Assembly (NCBI RefSeq): GCF_003711225.1
Contig: NZ_CP031030.1
Coordinates: 2,356,001 to 2,420,000, forward strand
From: Runella sp. SP2
Lineage (GTDB): Bacteria > Bacteroidota > Bacteroidia > Cytophagales > Spirosomataceae
Direction: 5' to 3'
Length of the DNA stretch: 64,000 nt
Of this stretch, positions 1-7,817 are shown one piece after another. A program made the position numbers and the translations under genes. How positions within the stretch are numbered: the stretch's first letter is position 1; each line of letters starts with the position of its first letter. The notes below the pieces were generated by a model. The model made no database searches and was not told the origin of the DNA. It was given only the letters and a program-made list of their open reading frames with translations.

Positions 1-78
1 TCGATACCACGTAAAGGCGTCATTGGCGTTTGGAACACCAATACCCACTTGTTGAATTCCGCTAATAAGTGCATTCAT
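1..78 (-). CDS. VOC (glyoxalase/dioxygenase fold) family protein, N-terminal 26 residues only
   Basis: An open frame on the minus strand starts with ATG at 78 and runs off the window start. Its 26 visible residues begin MNALISGIQQVGIGVPN and continue with NDAFTWYR. The pattern of a beta strand (QQVGIGV) followed by a helix ending in W-Y is how VOC-superfamily proteins begin, where the strand carries the first metal-ligand position. Here that position is Q rather than H. Substrate cannot be told from so short a piece. Only 58 bp separate its start from the GH92 stop at 137, and both genes lie on the same strand. Confidence 0.6.
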   Translation of the reverse strand, partial: MNALISGIQQVGIGVPNANDAFTWYR

Positions 79-136
79 AAAAGTAGAGAAAGAGGGGGTT
101 GGGTTATTTGATGATGGCTAATATAAGAAGTTTTTT

Positions 137-2422
137 TTAATATGAAGACAATTTATCGACCTCTTTCCCCCATTTGGGATTCGGCGTTTCGCTCATTTCT
201 AATTCTAATACGCCACCATTTTGGATTTGCTCGTGGGTCAAAAAGGCTGTATTCAAAGGTTTTCCATTCAATACAGCCGACCGAATATATCTATTTTTAG
301 CGTTTTGCTTTTTGGCAATAAGTTGAAAAGATTTCCCATTGGCCAACCGCAACGTTGCTTCTTCCACACTCGGGCTTCCTAAAACATAATAAGGTTTTCC
401 TGGACAAACTGGATAAAATCCAACCATGCTAAAGACCAACCAAGCCGACATTTGCCCGCCGTCTTCGTTACCGCTCAAGCCGCCCGCATCCGTCGAGTAC
501 TCCTCTTCTACCAACTGACGCACCCATTTTTGAGTTTTCCAAGGTTCCCCACCGTAGGCATACAAATACACCGTGTGGTTGCCAGGTTCGTTGCCGTGCC
601 AATATTTCCCTTGTTCAAACATGGTATCCAACTTTGCGATAAAACGCTCACGTCCACCCACTTGTGTAATTAAACCTTGGACATCGTGCGGAACAAACCA
701 AGTGTATTGCGCAGGAGAGCCTTCCGTAATAAATGGTACCCTCGTGGCATAAGGGTCAAAATTTTTGCTCCATTGTCCGTTTGCATAACGTCCTCTTGCC
801 CAGCCCGTTGCGGGATCAATAACGTTTTTATAATTCAATGCTCGGCGGCGAAGTTCCTCATAATCTGCCGTTTTGCCCAACGCCTTTGCCAACGTGCTCA
901 GACAAAAATCGTCGTAGGCATACTCCAGCGTGCGCGAGGTTTGTTCGCGCTTGTGAAACGCCTGCCACACCGAGTCTTCGAGCGGAATGTAGTTGTATTT
1001 CAAATAACTCACCAACGCCCTGCGCCCCTTGCCTGCTTCGTAGCTTTTGGGGTCGGCATTGGGCGTAAAGGCATTTTGATGTAAATAGTGATACCCTTTT
1101 TGAACATCAAAACCTCGAATACCTTTGGCATAGGCATCGGCCATGGCCGACGCCACGTGGTCGCCAATCATGGCAGCCGTAAAATGATTCCAACACGGAA
1201 ATATCGGCATCCATCCGCCTTGTTCGGCTTTGGTCACCAGCGACTGCATAAAATGCGACGAACGCTGGGGTTCTAACAACGTATGGAGCGGCATTCCAGC
1301 CCGAAATGTGTCCCAAAGACTGAAGTCACAATAGTAGTCAAAGCCGTTGGTTGTATGGATTTCGCTGTCATCGGCAAAACCTGGATAGCGCCCGTCCACG
1401 TCCGAAAAAAGCCGAGGTGTATGCTTGGTATGATACAAGGCCGTGTAAAATAACGTTTTGGACTGCTCGCTGCCTTTGATGGCAATACGACCCAGTTCTT
1501 TGTTCCATGCCTCGGCAGCTTGTGCCTTGACTTTATTCAAGTCCCAATGAGAAAGCTCATTTGTAAGATTGGTACGCGCCCCAGCGGCATCCGTAAAGGA
1601 AGAACCCACCCGAACATTGACAACGGGATTGGTCGTTATATCTATTTCTACATAAGCCCCAACCGACACCCGATTTCCTGCCCCTTTCACTTTTTGGCTT
1701 CGGGGCTGAATTTCGTTTCCTTCCCACGTTCCGTAATTTTTAAACGGTTTTTCAAACTGAATGACGTAATATCCGCTAAAGCCTGCCGATTGTCCGCTAC
1801 CTTGATAAATACGATGCACAGGATTATAGACAACCAGTTCGTTTTGGTCGGGTACAATTTCGACGTAGCCTTCGCCTTCATCGCTGTTGGGTTCAATCAG
1901 TAGGTAAGCAGGTGCTTTGTCTTGAAACGTAAATTTCAGCAAGCCCGAGCGCTTCGTTGCCGATAATTCTGCTTTGATGTGCGCGTCGGTTAGTTCAACC
2001 GAATAGTAAGACGGCGACACCACTTCTTGAGCGTGCGAATACGAGGCGGCACGATCGGCAGCGGCAATGCGAAGTTTGCCCGAAATCGGCATCAACGTCA
2101 GGCTACCATAATCTTGCACGCAGCTTCCATTGAGCCAGTGAGTCGCACGAAAACCGTTGATTTTGGGGTCGTTATAATAATAAGGCGCAATACACTTGGT
2201 CTCGGTGGCACGGGTTTGTGGCGTCCAGGTTGTCATGCCGTGCGGGTGGCCAATGGCAGGTGCAATTTGCCCGCGCAACTCGCTTGCCCCTTCACTGTGT
2301 CGGCGGGCACTTTCAGTAGTTGAAGGCGCTGAGCCAATCAAAGGATTGACATAATCCACGGGTGTTTTTTGCGCAAAACACACAAAGGGCAAAAGCCCTA
2401 TCAGTATTAAAAGACGTTTCAT
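137..2422 (-). CDS. GH92 family alpha-mannosidase, exported
   Basis: The protein has 761 residues, starting at MKRLLILIGLLPFVCFAQ, a typical Sec signal peptide. An in-frame ATG seven codons upstream is less likely. GH92 hallmarks are visible: the early HWLNGSCVQDYG segment, SLWDTFRAGMPL in the middle, and near the C-terminus GNEDGGQMSAW followed by GFYPVCPGKPYYVLGSP, which carries the catalytic acid/base region. GH92 enzymes are calcium-dependent exo-mannosidases that trim alpha-mannose from N-glycans or mannans. The length matches the family (about 750 residues). The periplasm or cell surface is the likely site. No adjacent SusCD pair or other glycosidase is present, so the exact linkage specificity is open. 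Confidence 0.93.
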   Translation of the reverse strand: MKRLLILIGLLPFVCFAQKTPVDYVNPLIGSAPSTTESARRHSEGASELRGQIAPAIGHPHGMTTWTPQTRATETKCIAPYYYNDPKINGFRATHWLNGSCVQDYGSLTLMPISGKLRIAAADRAASYSHAQEVVSPSYYSVELTDAHIKAELSATKRSGLLKFTFQDKAPAYLLIEPNSDEGEGYVEIVPDQNELVVYNPVHRIYQGSGQSAGFSGYYVIQFEKPFKNYGTWEGNEIQPRSQKVKGAGNRVSVGAYVEIDITTNPVVNVRVGSSFTDAAGARTNLTNELSHWDLNKVKAQAAEAWNKELGRIAIKGSEQSKTLFYTALYHTKHTPRLFSDVDGRYPGFADDSEIHTTNGFDYYCDFSLWDTFRAGMPLHTLLEPQRSSHFMQSLVTKAEQGGWMPIFPCWNHFTAAMIGDHVASAMADAYAKGIRGFDVQKGYHYLHQNAFTPNADPKSYEAGKGRRALVSYLKYNYIPLEDSVWQAFHKREQTSRTLEYAYDDFCLSTLAKALGKTADYEELRRRALNYKNVIDPATGWARGRYANGQWSKNFDPYATRVPFITEGSPAQYTWFVPHDVQGLITQVGGRERFIAKLDTMFEQGKYWHGNEPGNHTVYLYAYGGEPWKTQKWVRQLVEEEYSTDAGGLSGNEDGGQMSAWLVFSMVGFYPVCPGKPYYVLGSPSVEEATLRLANGKSFQLIAKKQNAKNRYIRSAVLNGKPLNTAFLTHEQIQNGGVLELEMSETPNPKWGKEVDKLSSY

Positions 2423-2455
2423 TCCAAATAGCAAATGGTTCAACTATACCAGTAT

Positions 2456-3046
2456 TTAAATAAGAAAATCTTCACAACTACTCACTAAATCGGGAAAAAA
2501 CGAGCGAAAATAGCTTTCGTACTGCGATTCTTTCTCCACTAACTCCGCTCCTGCGTGTTCGATGCCTTTTAAAAAAGCAAACCGACGCGACATACCCTGA
2601 AATGAACGATTCATACCTTCAATAAACTGGTAATGGTACAACCAATCGTATTTAATCATCGAGTCCACCAGCATCAAGGCGTCGGCGGGCAAAATAGAAC
2701 GATTGGACTCTAAAGTTTGATATACTTCTGCGACAAAGTCAGACAGAGGTTGAGCGTGATAATCGTTAAAATGTTTGGCCAAAAAATAATCAAAGTACAT
2801 GTCCATCACAACGCCCCGATATTTACCAAAACTGGAAGGCAGAGCTTGGCGGCAAGCCAACCCCACGGGATGCGCATCCGTGAAGGAATCTATGTGTCGG
2901 TGAAGAAGAATGCCCTGTCGGATGGGTGTTGTGTAATGTGCATTCCGAGGGTGGTCGAGGCGACCTCGCACAAAATCGCCCAGTAAATTGCCCACAATCA
3001 GCGGTTTTTGACCAAACGACAAATAAAAATGTGCGAGGTAGTTCAT
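2456..3046 (-). CDS. Acyl carrier protein phosphodiesterase (AcpH/DUF479 family)
   Basis: The 196-residue protein starts MNYLAHFYLSF and contains VGNLLGDFVRGR and GILLHRHIDSFTDAHP, the conserved His/Asp-rich segments of the AcpH (DUF479) family, an HD-like metal-dependent fold. AcpH removes the 4'-phosphopantetheine group from holo-acyl carrier protein in the cytoplasm. The length fits E. coli AcpH (about 193 residues). The gene lies 1 bp after the dCMP deaminase stop on the same strand, so the two are probably cotranscribed. Several Bacteroidota AcpH-like proteins have not been tested, so the reaction is a family inference. Confidence 0.85.
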   Translation of the reverse strand: MNYLAHFYLSFGQKPLIVGNLLGDFVRGRLDHPRNAHYTTPIRQGILLHRHIDSFTDAHPVGLACRQALPSSFGKYRGVVMDMYFDYFLAKHFNDYHAQPLSDFVAEVYQTLESNRSILPADALMLVDSMIKYDWLYHYQFIEGMNRSFQGMSRRFAFLKGIEHAGAELVEKESQYESYFRSFFPDLVSSCEDFLI

Positions 3047-3047
3047 T

Positions 3048-3527
3048 TTATTGTGCGATAACCGCCGAGTGGTGGCGTTCTACTTGTACCCCAAATTTGC
3101 GCAAAAACTCCACGCCTTCATCGATACCAATGCCTTTGTAAGCCGCATACGAGTCCAAAAAAATGACCCTTTTTATTTTCATGGTATAAATCACCCGCGC
3201 GCACGCAATGCAGGGCGAAAGCGTTACGTAAAGCGTTGTTCCTTCGAGGTTTGCGCCGTTTTTGACGGCATACAAAATCGCATTTTGTTCGGCATGTAAC
3301 GCCAACGAGCAACTTCCCTTAGAATCGCGTGGGCAGCCCGTCTCAGGAAACTCTTCGTCACAGTTGTGCGTTCCTGACGGTGGGCCGTTGTATCCAATTG
3401 AAATAATCCGTGTATCTTTGGTAAGGACAGCCCCCACTTGCGCTTTAATACAATGCGAGCGCCGTGCTAAATTTTGAGCCAATTCCATAAAAATATCGTC
3501 GAATGCGGGACGTTCCTGTGAAGCCAT
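3048..3527 (-). CDS. dCMP deaminase (ComEB-type cytidine/deoxycytidylate deaminase)
   Basis: The start is placed at MASQERPAFDDIF (ATG at 3527), giving 159 residues; the frame is open 15 codons further but that part looks non-coding. The zinc-binding deaminase signature is complete: HAE at residues 78-80 (zinc ligand His and catalytic Glu) and PCIAC at 105-109 (two Cys ligands). A further Cys/His cluster (CDEEF to GCPRDS, residues 56-68) is typical of dCMP deaminases, where it binds a structural zinc. The enzyme converts dCMP to dUMP, feeding thymidylate synthesis. It is coupled to the AcpH-like gene (1-bp gap) and its start region faces the divergent DUF922 gene. Confidence 0.9.
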   Translation of the reverse strand: MASQERPAFDDIFMELAQNLARRSHCIKAQVGAVLTKDTRIISIGYNGPPSGTHNCDEEFPETGCPRDSKGSCSLALHAEQNAILYAVKNGANLEGTTLYVTLSPCIACARVIYTMKIKRVIFLDSYAAYKGIGIDEGVEFLRKFGVQVERHHSAVIAQ

Positions 3528-3591
3528 AAAGTTTGAATAGAATACCGTGATTGAACCAGCGAGAATCTGCAAAGTAACAAAAAGAAGAGGT

Positions 3592-4692
3592 ATGAAGCAT
3601 GTTTTAAAGGCAATTATGCACTGCCTTTTCTTGGGATGGTGGTTTCCAAACGTGATTTTGGCGCAGGTTCAAACCTTGACTCTTCAACCTGAACGCTTGA
3701 GTATCAGGCCCAATGGCTATTATATTGCGCAAGTAGTGGACGAGCGCGCCGTCACCTCCAACGTTGGTAAAATTTGGAGTCGGCCCCAACCCATTACGGC
3801 CGTGCTGCAAGGAGGGACAGCTAAGGCCATTGAGAATTTTTTGAACCGTACTTTCAATCCTACCAAAACCGACACCTTGGTTCCCATCATCGTCGTTATC
3901 AAAGAATTACGCATCAGCGAAACCCTCACGCCCGCCAACCGCGTCAACGGTGAAATCAAATTAGGACTCAGCTTTGAAACGTACCGAGAAGGCAAGCGAA
4001 CAGCCCTGACGGGCGCCAGTGCCGCAAGCACCTACACGCGCACAGGCGTAACACCCGAGGATGTCATCGAATCCATGTTACGAAAACTCATTGAAAACCA
4101 ACTCAAAGGTTTTAACAGCTGGTTTTCAAAAGGTATAAAAACTTCCGACGTATTTGTACGGGAAGTTAAACTGGTTTTTGAAGATGATTTGCCCATTTCC
4201 GACGGTGACACGCTGTACTATCATTCCGAACGCCCCTTGGTATGGAAAGACTTTATGGGCGCACCCAGCGTATTAAGCCGCTGGGCCGCCCAAATATTCA
4301 CCAGTTTTGGCTTTGAAGCACGGTCTTCGGTCAACAATCGGGTGCTGGAACTCAGGGTTAAGACCAAAGTTTGGATGGACAAAACGATTTCGTGGGTACG
4401 TCAAGATTCCAAAAATGACTATGTCCTTGACCACGAACAATTGCACTTCGACATCACCCGCTTGATTTCGGAACGCTTTCGACGGCACCTAAAAACAATG
4501 GCTATTTCGCCCGAAGATTTCAGCAGCGAAATCCAGTACCAATACATCGAATTTTACCGCAAACACACCGAACTTCAACAGCAATACGACGAAGAAACGG
4601 CCCACGGCATCAACAAACCCCAACAAGCCGAATGGGTCAAAAAAGTGCGGGACGAGCTACGAAGTTATGGCATCAAACCAGCCCATCCCTGA
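3592..4692 (+). CDS. Exported DUF922-type zinc-protease-like protein
   Basis: The start at MKHVLKAIMHC is preferred because an AGAGG ribosome-binding sequence precedes it by six bases and a signal peptide ending near VILAQVQ follows. The 366-residue product has an N-terminal region of about 190 residues of unknown role and a C-terminal DUF922 domain beginning around LVWKDFMG (217). That domain carries HEQLH at 281-285, an HExxH zinc-binding motif, followed by DITRLISERFR. DUF922 is a predicted secreted metalloprotease family without known substrate. The gene converges with the alpha/beta hydrolase, three bases between their stops. The zinc site is seen; activity is inferred. Confidence 0.75.
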   Translation: MKHVLKAIMHCLFLGWWFPNVILAQVQTLTLQPERLSIRPNGYYIAQVVDERAVTSNVGKIWSRPQPITAVLQGGTAKAIENFLNRTFNPTKTDTLVPIIVVIKELRISETLTPANRVNGEIKLGLSFETYREGKRTALTGASAASTYTRTGVTPEDVIESMLRKLIENQLKGFNSWFSKGIKTSDVFVREVKLVFEDDLPISDGDTLYYHSERPLVWKDFMGAPSVLSRWAAQIFTSFGFEARSSVNNRVLELRVKTKVWMDKTISWVRQDSKNDYVLDHEQLHFDITRLISERFRRHLKTMAISPEDFSSEIQYQYIEFYRKHTELQQQYDEETAHGINKPQQAEWVKKVRDELRSYGIKPAHP

Positions 4693-4695
4693 GCA

Positions 4696-5469
4696 TTACG
4701 CCACTTTTTTTATCCAATTAAGCACATACGCAGCCACTTCTTCCCAGCCTTTTTCTCCCGCTATGAAGTGACTCCGCCCCTCAAACTCCTTGAAGTCAAC
4801 GAGGCTGTTTTTGTCTTTGTACGATCCTGCGATTCGTTTTGTAAACGAGGAAGCAAAAATCGCATCCTTCTCTCCTCCAATAAACAACAAAGGTTGGTGT
4901 GGTTTTTTGAAGTCAATCGCCGCAAATGAGCTTAACAGCGTATCACGGGCAATTTTTCTACTTTCAGGAACTGCAATTTGATCGTACAAACGGTCGCTTT
5001 CGTCTTTGGTGTAATTGTTAAAAAAGGCTTTGTGATACCATTCTTTTGTGCCAAGGTAAGGCTGGTTTCCTTTGAAGAAATTTACGACAGGAAACACAAT
5101 TTTAACCGTTGCCCAAGGTGCCAAAACGTTTTTTGGAGGCGCTCCATCGATGCTAACACCCGCCACGGCTTTGTCTAGTTCAATTAATTTTTGGACAACA
5201 AGCCCCGCTAGAGAATGCCCAACGACGATGGGTTTTTCTGGTAACGTATCAATAAGCTTTACGATGTTCATCACCACATCCTCAAAACCCGTCTTGGTAA
5301 GGTCGGGGTGAACCGTCGTGCGCAGTTCAGAAGGCACGCCTTCGTGGCCTGGGTTGGCAGGGGTATAAACCTTGTAGCCTTGCGCTTCAAAATAAGTTTT
5401 CCATTGAGCCCAGCTTGTATTGTTTACAAAAAGTCCGTGAATAAGTACGATTGTTTTGGTCGATTTCAT
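4696..5469 (-). CDS. Alpha/beta hydrolase
   Basis: Starting at MKSTKTIVLIHGLFVN (ATG at 5469), the product has 257 residues. HGLF is the oxyanion-hole segment, VVGHSLAG is the nucleophile elbow with catalytic Ser, GGEKDAIF supplies the Asp and EGRSHFIAGEKGW the His. There is no signal peptide, so it is cytoplasmic. Substrate is unknown; it resembles carboxylesterases of the non-haem chloroperoxidase/esterase group. A Crp-type regulator lies 78 bp upstream on the same strand, and an inverted repeat sits in the gap, suggesting joint or local control. Confidence 0.85.
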   Translation of the reverse strand: MKSTKTIVLIHGLFVNNTSWAQWKTYFEAQGYKVYTPANPGHEGVPSELRTTVHPDLTKTGFEDVVMNIVKLIDTLPEKPIVVGHSLAGLVVQKLIELDKAVAGVSIDGAPPKNVLAPWATVKIVFPVVNFFKGNQPYLGTKEWYHKAFFNNYTKDESDRLYDQIAVPESRKIARDTLLSSFAAIDFKKPHQPLLFIGGEKDAIFASSFTKRIAGSYKDKNSLVDFKEFEGRSHFIAGEKGWEEVAAYVLNWIKKVA

Positions 5470-5506
5470 TTTCGTAAGTGTTTGATTTTGATGACACAAA
5501 GGTCTC

Positions 5507-5537
5507 ACTCAGGGTTGACAATAATTTTAACCTGAGT
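5507..5537. promoter_or_regulatory. Inverted repeat between Crp gene and hydrolase (possible operator)
   Basis: ACTCAGGGTT (5507-5516) faces AACCTGAGT (5529-5537), a near-perfect inverted repeat with one extra base, separated by an AT-rich 12-base spacer. It lies just upstream of the hydrolase start and downstream of the Crp-type gene stop. It could be an operator for that regulator or a weak terminator; no U-tract follows on the minus strand, which favours an operator. Confidence 0.35.
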
Positions 5538-5547
5538 TAAAATCGAA

Positions 5548-6135
5548 TCACTTACGCGATAATCTTTTTCGGATACGGCTCAAAGACGGCCCCTGAATTC
5601 CTAAGTAGGAAGAAATATGATAGAGCGGCACATTATTAAAAATATCTGGATGCTCTTTTATCAATTCGAGGTAGCGTTGTTCGGGCGATTTAAACAAAAA
5701 ACCTTCTAATCGTCCCATGCTGACATTAAACGCTTCTTGGGCCAACAGCCTCCCAAACTTTTCCCATGCGTGAGACTGCTTATACAAACTTAAAAGATCA
5801 AGAATATTGATAAAAATAACCGTTGCATCCGTCAGTGCTTGGGTATGGTAGTCGCAGGGGGCTTGGTTGATAAAACTTTTGAAGGACACCACAAAGCCGT
5901 TGGCCGAATACAAAAAAACGTTTTTCTCCTCCCCCGTTGCCTCATCCACCGTAAACGACCGAAATACCCCAGTCGTAACAAAACCTAAATCTTTGCAGAT
6001 GGTACGGTGGCGGTTGTAGTATTCGCCTTTTTTATAGCTTTTTTGTTTCCAATACCCCGCCGAAAGCCCAAAATCATCGGCGGTGAGCCCTGCAAAATGT
6101 TGGAGCGCCATTTGTAATTTTTCAATATCTGTCAT
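5548..6135 (-). CDS. Crp/Fnr-family transcriptional regulator
   Basis: The start at MTDIEKLQMALQHF (ATG at 6135) gives 195 residues, the usual size of the Bacteroidota Crp-like family. The N-terminal half is a cyclic-nucleotide-binding beta-roll (KKGEYYNRH, LGFVTTGVFRSF, NVFLYSANGFVVSF). The C-terminal SSYLGIQGPSLSRIRKRL is a winged-helix recognition motif of the Crp type. No Fnr-like cysteine cluster is visible, so it is not an iron-sulfur sensor. The ligand is unknown. The hydrolase immediately downstream is its most obvious target. Confidence 0.88.
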   Translation of the reverse strand: MTDIEKLQMALQHFAGLTADDFGLSAGYWKQKSYKKGEYYNRHRTICKDLGFVTTGVFRSFTVDEATGEEKNVFLYSANGFVVSFKSFINQAPCDYHTQALTDATVIFINILDLLSLYKQSHAWEKFGRLLAQEAFNVSMGRLEGFLFKSPEQRYLELIKEHPDIFNNVPLYHISSYLGIQGPSLSRIRKRLSRK

Positions 6136-6199
6136 TTCATTGAGTGGTTTAGGAACGATGGCTTTTTGATTAAAAATAGGTGTTGAGGGCCATAAAAAC

Positions 6200-6230
6200 A
6201 ACAACCCGCACGAGAATCGCGCGGGTTGTT
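6200..6230 (-). terminator. Rho-independent terminator of the susCD operon
   Basis: AACAACCCGC (6200-6209) and GCGGGTTGTT (6221-6230) form a perfect 10-bp stem with an 11-base loop. On the minus strand the stem is followed by GTTTTTAT. It lies 25 bp after the SusD-like stop. Confidence 0.9.
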
Positions 6231-6254
6231 GGCACTATTGGAAACCTTACTTTT

Positions 6255-7784
6255 TTACTGAAGAATCCACATGGGTTTGTTGTAGTCGTCGTTTCCAGCG
6301 TACTGCGACTGAATCGCGCTGTTTACGTTTGCTGTGTTGTAATCCAATTCTTTTTGAGGATAAATCCAACGAACTGGAAACTTATCAGCAGGTACGTTCA
6401 AGTTTGACTTTGGGTTCAATGGGAACACAGGGAAACCTGTACGACGGTTTTCATAAAAGGCATCAAACGGCGCGTGGAGCATAAATGTGCTCAAATAACG
6501 CTGCGTAATGATTTGCTCCAACTGCACTGCTTCACTAGCCGTCGTTTTCAACTTCACTTTGTCCGAAGCAACGTAAGCATCAATGTAAGCATCCGTCATT
6601 TTACGTTTGTGGTGGAACATCTCGTTGTCAGGTGTAAAACCAGCCGTAAACTTCATACTCGCCTTGATCCCATCCGTATAGTGCGTGCTTGCCGAGCTAG
6701 TAATCCAGCCACGAAGCGCGCCTTCTGCCAACATAAATTTAGCCATGGCGTAGCTGAGCACATACACAGGCTCTGCGTTGGCAAGTTCGAGGTAGCGGCT
6801 ATTTACGTTTGAGTAATCCTTGCCTCCAAAAATGGTTGTCAAATCTCCGTAAACCATCGAAGGATCATAACCCAAGTAAGAATCCCAGCTATCAATCGCT
6901 GCTCCTTTGGCGATTTTCACTGGCGAAGGATCGGCGTAGTAGAACAAACGATAGTCTTCCAAATCTTTGAGTCTATCCACAACCACGTTTGTCATCATGG
7001 TGTATAGGCGCGTCGTGTTGCCGAGTTTGTAGAACGGATAACGTTGACCAGCCAAGTCAGAATAGGTCACTTGGAAATTGTCAGCGTTGCTTTCAAAGAT
7101 TGGCTTTGTCGTAACGATGGTGTTAAACCGCTCTTTTACTTTCAAATCAGCATCACCAGTTTTACGATACAAGTGCAACAATACTTGAAGTTCAAAGGTA
7201 TTCACCAATTTTCTCCACTTTGTGATGTCTCCACCGTAGATAGGGTCACCGTCGAATTTGATACCGCTGGCAAACAATTTGTCGGCTTCTTCTAGTTCGT
7301 TCAATACCCCCGCCATTACTTCTTTTTGGGTCGAATATTTAGGGTTCAATGTCCCTTTTTCACCCAACAAAGCATCGGCATAAGGAATATCTCCCAACTG
7401 CATCGACAACCAGAAAAACTTACTTGCTCTTACAAATTTTCCGAGTGCGGTATAAGAGTTTTTGTACGCGCCAGCGGGAGAAAGTTCAATCATCTTTTCG
7501 ACGTTGTTCAGCACTGCCAAGCCGTCAAAGTTCGCTCTTCCGAGGTAATTGTATTGCGCATTTTCGGGGAATTCCATCCGGATGATGGACTTCCCGTTCA
7601 TCATCGACGAGATGCTTCCGAGTGAGTTTCTCGACACATCAAGGATAAGCGTGGTTGCCAGCATGGGCGCAGACGCTTTGGTCGCCGCGTTGGGGTTGGT
7701 ATTGATCTGATCAAAGTTTGAGCAACTGCTCATTGAAAGACCCGCCACCGCGATTAAAAAGTATTTTTTCAATGTAAATTTCAT
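6255..7784 (-). CDS. SusD/RagB-like nutrient-binding outer membrane lipoprotein
   Basis: The 509-residue protein starts MKFTLKKYFLIAVAGLSMSSC, with a lipobox whose Cys is residue 21, followed by SNFDQINTNPNAA, the normal start of the SusD-like_2 group. SusD-like proteins cap the SusC barrel on the cell surface and bind oligomeric nutrients. The gene follows the SusC-like gene by 33 bp on the same strand and shares its terminator. No glycosidase or peptidase lies in the operon, so the cargo cannot be predicted. SusD-like_2 members are often found with peptide or unknown cargo. Confidence 0.93.
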   Translation of the reverse strand: MKFTLKKYFLIAVAGLSMSSCSNFDQINTNPNAATKASAPMLATTLILDVSRNSLGSISSMMNGKSIIRMEFPENAQYNYLGRANFDGLAVLNNVEKMIELSPAGAYKNSYTALGKFVRASKFFWLSMQLGDIPYADALLGEKGTLNPKYSTQKEVMAGVLNELEEADKLFASGIKFDGDPIYGGDITKWRKLVNTFELQVLLHLYRKTGDADLKVKERFNTIVTTKPIFESNADNFQVTYSDLAGQRYPFYKLGNTTRLYTMMTNVVVDRLKDLEDYRLFYYADPSPVKIAKGAAIDSWDSYLGYDPSMVYGDLTTIFGGKDYSNVNSRYLELANAEPVYVLSYAMAKFMLAEGALRGWITSSASTHYTDGIKASMKFTAGFTPDNEMFHHKRKMTDAYIDAYVASDKVKLKTTASEAVQLEQIITQRYLSTFMLHAPFDAFYENRRTGFPVFPLNPKSNLNVPADKFPVRWIYPQKELDYNTANVNSAIQSQYAGNDDYNKPMWILQ

Positions 7785-7817
7785 ACCTAATTCTTTTTAA
7801 TGTGATGCAATTGATTC